Position numbers and translations under genes: made by a program
Assembly (NCBI RefSeq): GCF_004916895.1
Contig: NZ_SNTZ01000001.1
Location: forward strand, 218,263-282,262
Direction: 5' to 3'
DNA: 64,000 nt
Origin: Flagellimonas alvinocaridis
GTDB taxonomy: Bacteria > Bacteroidota > Bacteroidia > Flavobacteriales > Flavobacteriaceae
The notes under the pieces: model-generated
Database searches by the model: none
Told to the model about the DNA's origin: nothing
Seen by the model: only the letters and a program-made list of their open reading frames with translations
Part shown: positions 62,323-64,000 of the stretch, one piece after another
Numbering within the stretch: the first letter of the stretch is position 1
How the letters are laid out: each line of letters begins with the position of its first letter

Positions 62323-62391
62323 TAGAGAAAAAAATGGTTGGTGCTTAAAACTAATCCAATTGATTATATAATTTAAGTTTTTGCAGAAAAA

Positions 62392-63402
62392 TTAATTCGC
62401 TTTGTCCACCAACTTCTCGATAGTGGCATCCAAAAAAGATGTAATGGCCAGTTCTGCACCTTTCTTATACGTTTCTGGGTCACATTTAACGACTGAGACA
62501 TTTATGTCTTCCTTGTCCTCTACACGCCAGACGTGAAACACCCCAGCATCCATTCCTCTTCTGTCCACATCTGCCCCTTGGGAAGCATCAAACTTTTGCT
62601 TTTCAAGAACCCCTTCTACCTCTACACCACGATTGGAAACCATCATGCCTATATTAAACTTATTGTAACTTTTTGAATCAATCTTAAAATCGGTCTCTGC
62701 CTTTACCTGTGCATATCCGGCATGTCTGTTCAAGGCTCGTGTAGTTTCGCTCAATGCATTATCGAAAGCCAGTACGTTCAACACTACCTTATTGAATATA
62801 AAATCAGTTTTTTGGTTGGATACCTTCATTTCGACTTGCTCTTCATAATTGGCTATTTTCAAGGGACCGGTCTTCTTATTTTCCATGGATTGCTTGTTCA
62901 CAATAAATTTTTGACCGGTAGGACGCATCACGATGGCCCCGAACTCATCTCCTTTTTCCCCACCTTGACCTGACCTTAAATCCCATCGTTTCTCACGGTT
63001 TTTTTGATAGGTGCTATGGTTCCATAACTCTTCAATGGGAGCTATCTCAAATCCTTTGGAAACAAGGTCTGCCTTATATTGTTCAAAGAGCTTATCGGTT
63101 AGTTGCTGCAGCTCGTCCATATTGAGCCCATCCAACACCAAGGTCAAAGATGCCTTGGCATCACCTTTTATTCCACCTCTCCACAGTTTTCCGCCTTTTT
63201 TCTTGTCCTCTAATTGAAGTGCTGTTTGGAAATTGACTTGAAAATCGGAAATAACAATTCTCTTTGGGCTCTTTCTAAAATTCAAATTAGCGGGCCCCAA
63301 CATTTTGATTTTAAAATCCTTGACATTTTGGGCATTGACCTCTGGCAAGACACACATTAGGATCAATAAAAAAGAAAATACAGATAAATTGATACGTTTC
63401 AT
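62392..63402 (-). CDS. Secreted protein of unknown function (336 aa)
   Basis: It has a signal peptide (MKRINLSVFSFLLILMCVLPEVNAQ). The mature protein is Lys-rich and of mixed alpha/beta character, with SPKRIVISDFQVNFQTAL at the start and a later DDR-like helix MDELQQLTDKLFEQYKADLVSKGFEIAP that recalls CsgG- or GNA1162-like periplasmic domains, though not convincingly. It lies 69 nt upstream of the histidine kinase on the same strand. No family is assigned. Confidence 0.7.
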   Translation of the reverse strand: MKRINLSVFSFLLILMCVLPEVNAQNVKDFKIKMLGPANLNFRKSPKRIVISDFQVNFQTALQLEDKKKGGKLWRGGIKGDAKASLTLVLDGLNMDELQQLTDKLFEQYKADLVSKGFEIAPIEELWNHSTYQKNREKRWDLRSGQGGEKGDEFGAIVMRPTGQKFIVNKQSMENKKTGPLKIANYEEQVEMKVSNQKTDFIFNKVVLNVLAFDNALSETTRALNRHAGYAQVKAETDFKIDSKSYNKFNIGMMVSNRGVEVEGVLEKQKFDASQGADVDRRGMDAGVFHVWRVEDKEDINVSVVKCDPETYKKGAELAITSFLDATIEKLVDKAN

Positions 63403-63499
63403 ACTATTGGTTTAAAGTTTTGAACAAACCTAGTCTCCCAGTATCTTGGTTTCAATAGGGCAATTGTCGTAAAATGAAGGAAAACCGACAGTTTTCATC

Positions 63500-63838
63500 T
63501 TAAATATCAAAATAAAGGAAGCTTACAAACCCCATCAATATTGTAGCCATTAACAAGGCGGTATTTATTTGTATCAACTTCGGGTTCAGATTTTTGCGGA
63601 CAGTATAAAGATGTAGTGCAAGTGCAAGAAGGAATACGGGCAAACTCAAATAGAGGTTAAACAGATAAAACCATAACCAACTTGTAAAAAAGGACCAAGC
63701 TGAAAGCGCCGATACTATTGCCGGAACCCATTGATCAAATCCATTGACATTCTCAACGGGAAAAAGATAATGTAGAAAAGTTGCCAAGAGTACCATAGGC
63801 CCTATCATCGCAATCAATAACAACACACTGCCGAGCAT
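63500..63838 (-). CDS. Small membrane protein of unknown function
   Basis: This 112-aa protein has about four hydrophobic helices (MLGSVLLLIAMIGPMVLLATF, VPAIVSALSAWSFFTSW, LSLPVFLLALALHLY, and TALLMATILMGFVSFL). There is no recognised motif. It begins 9 nt after the stop of the truncated gene at the window edge, so the two form an operon. Confidence 0.6.
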   Translation of the reverse strand: MLGSVLLLIAMIGPMVLLATFLHYLFPVENVNGFDQWVPAIVSALSAWSFFTSWLWFYLFNLYLSLPVFLLALALHLYTVRKNLNPKLIQINTALLMATILMGFVSFLYFDI

Positions 63839-63847
63839 AACTAGCTT

Positions 63848-64000
63848 TTAGAGAAGATGGATTTCTTCACCATTGGGAAGCACTAAACTTAACGGTATAT
63901 TGCCATATTGGGTTTTATATAAAATTACCTTATCACGAACAGAAAGTTTATCGTACAAGACCGTACTTACCAATAGTGACCCTGTTGTAAGTACGATCCG
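63848..64000 (-). CDS. C-terminal end of an unidentified protein (truncated by window)
   Basis: The minus-strand frame is open from base 64000 to a TAA at 63848-63850 and encodes 50 residues, including SLLVSTVLYDKLSVRDKVIL and ending LPNGEEIHLL. It continues beyond the window. The pattern suggests a soluble beta-rich end; no family can be named from this length. It precedes the small membrane protein gene on the same strand. Confidence 0.6.
   Translation of the reverse strand, partial: RIVLTTGSLLVSTVLYDKLSVRDKVILYKTQYGNIPLSLVLPNGEEIHLL

Noticed and set aside
1..64000. CRISPR array, prophage, insertion sequence or rRNA operon
   Set aside because: No regularly spaced repeats, phage structural genes, transposase, integrase or rRNA sequence was seen.

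Overview
The window is a chromosomal segment of a Bacteroidota bacterium, almost certainly a member of the Flavobacteriaceae (Muricauda/Maribacter-like, probably marine; the genus cannot be decided from this sequence). The pointers are a SusC/SusD pair, lipoproteins and BACON domains, promoter-like TTTG...TAnnTTTG elements, weak or absent Shine-Dalgarno sequences, an SDR-type threonine dehydrogenase and AT-rich intergenic DNA.

1-28.6 kb is mostly ordinary, densely packed flavobacterial chromosome: the 3' end of metG, tex, an HDAC-family deacetylase, a PAP2 phosphatase, a 54-aa Cys/Lys-rich protein, a tail-less SSB, Dps, GNAT, glycerate kinase, an SDR-TetR operon with two visible palindromic operators, a pentapeptide-repeat protein, an M28 membrane peptidase, threonine dehydrogenase, moaE-moaC, a GH3 beta-glucosidase with a PA14 insert, an XRE regulator, a sulfatase, an SMR exporter, and a DUF6660-TonB receptor pair.

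29.0-36.9 kb holds two convergent operons that look like one system. Rightward are a beta-lactamase-fold serine hydrolase and an NTT-type (ATP/ADP translocase-like) membrane protein fused to HEAT-like repeats. Leftward are a second serine hydrolase and a signal-peptide-bearing dikinase, whose phosphohistidine domain precedes a C-terminal ATP-grasp domain as in plant glucan water dikinases. An apparently exported ATP-dependent enzyme beside a nucleotide-transporter-like protein is the most unusual content here. 37.6-42.2 kb is a three-gene operon: a Tat-exported SelA-like PLP enzyme, a secreted cog3964-type amidohydrolase and an LctP-type permease.

42.7-59.3 kb is a coherent locus for taking up and degrading glycerol-containing phosphodiesters or lipids: PafA-like phosphatase, DeoR/GlpR regulator, SGNH esterase, glycerophosphodiesterase, calcineurin-like phosphatase, BACON lipoprotein, SusD, SusC, GlpD, GlpK and GlpF. 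About 130 bp of similar sequence ending in a tRNA-3'-end-like segment lies in the same orientation on both sides (42409-42537 and 59517-59645), so the block may be, or once have been, a mobile island, although no integrase is visible. 59.7-64 kb returns to a TPR histidine kinase/LuxR response regulator pair and three uncharacterised genes, the last running off the window.
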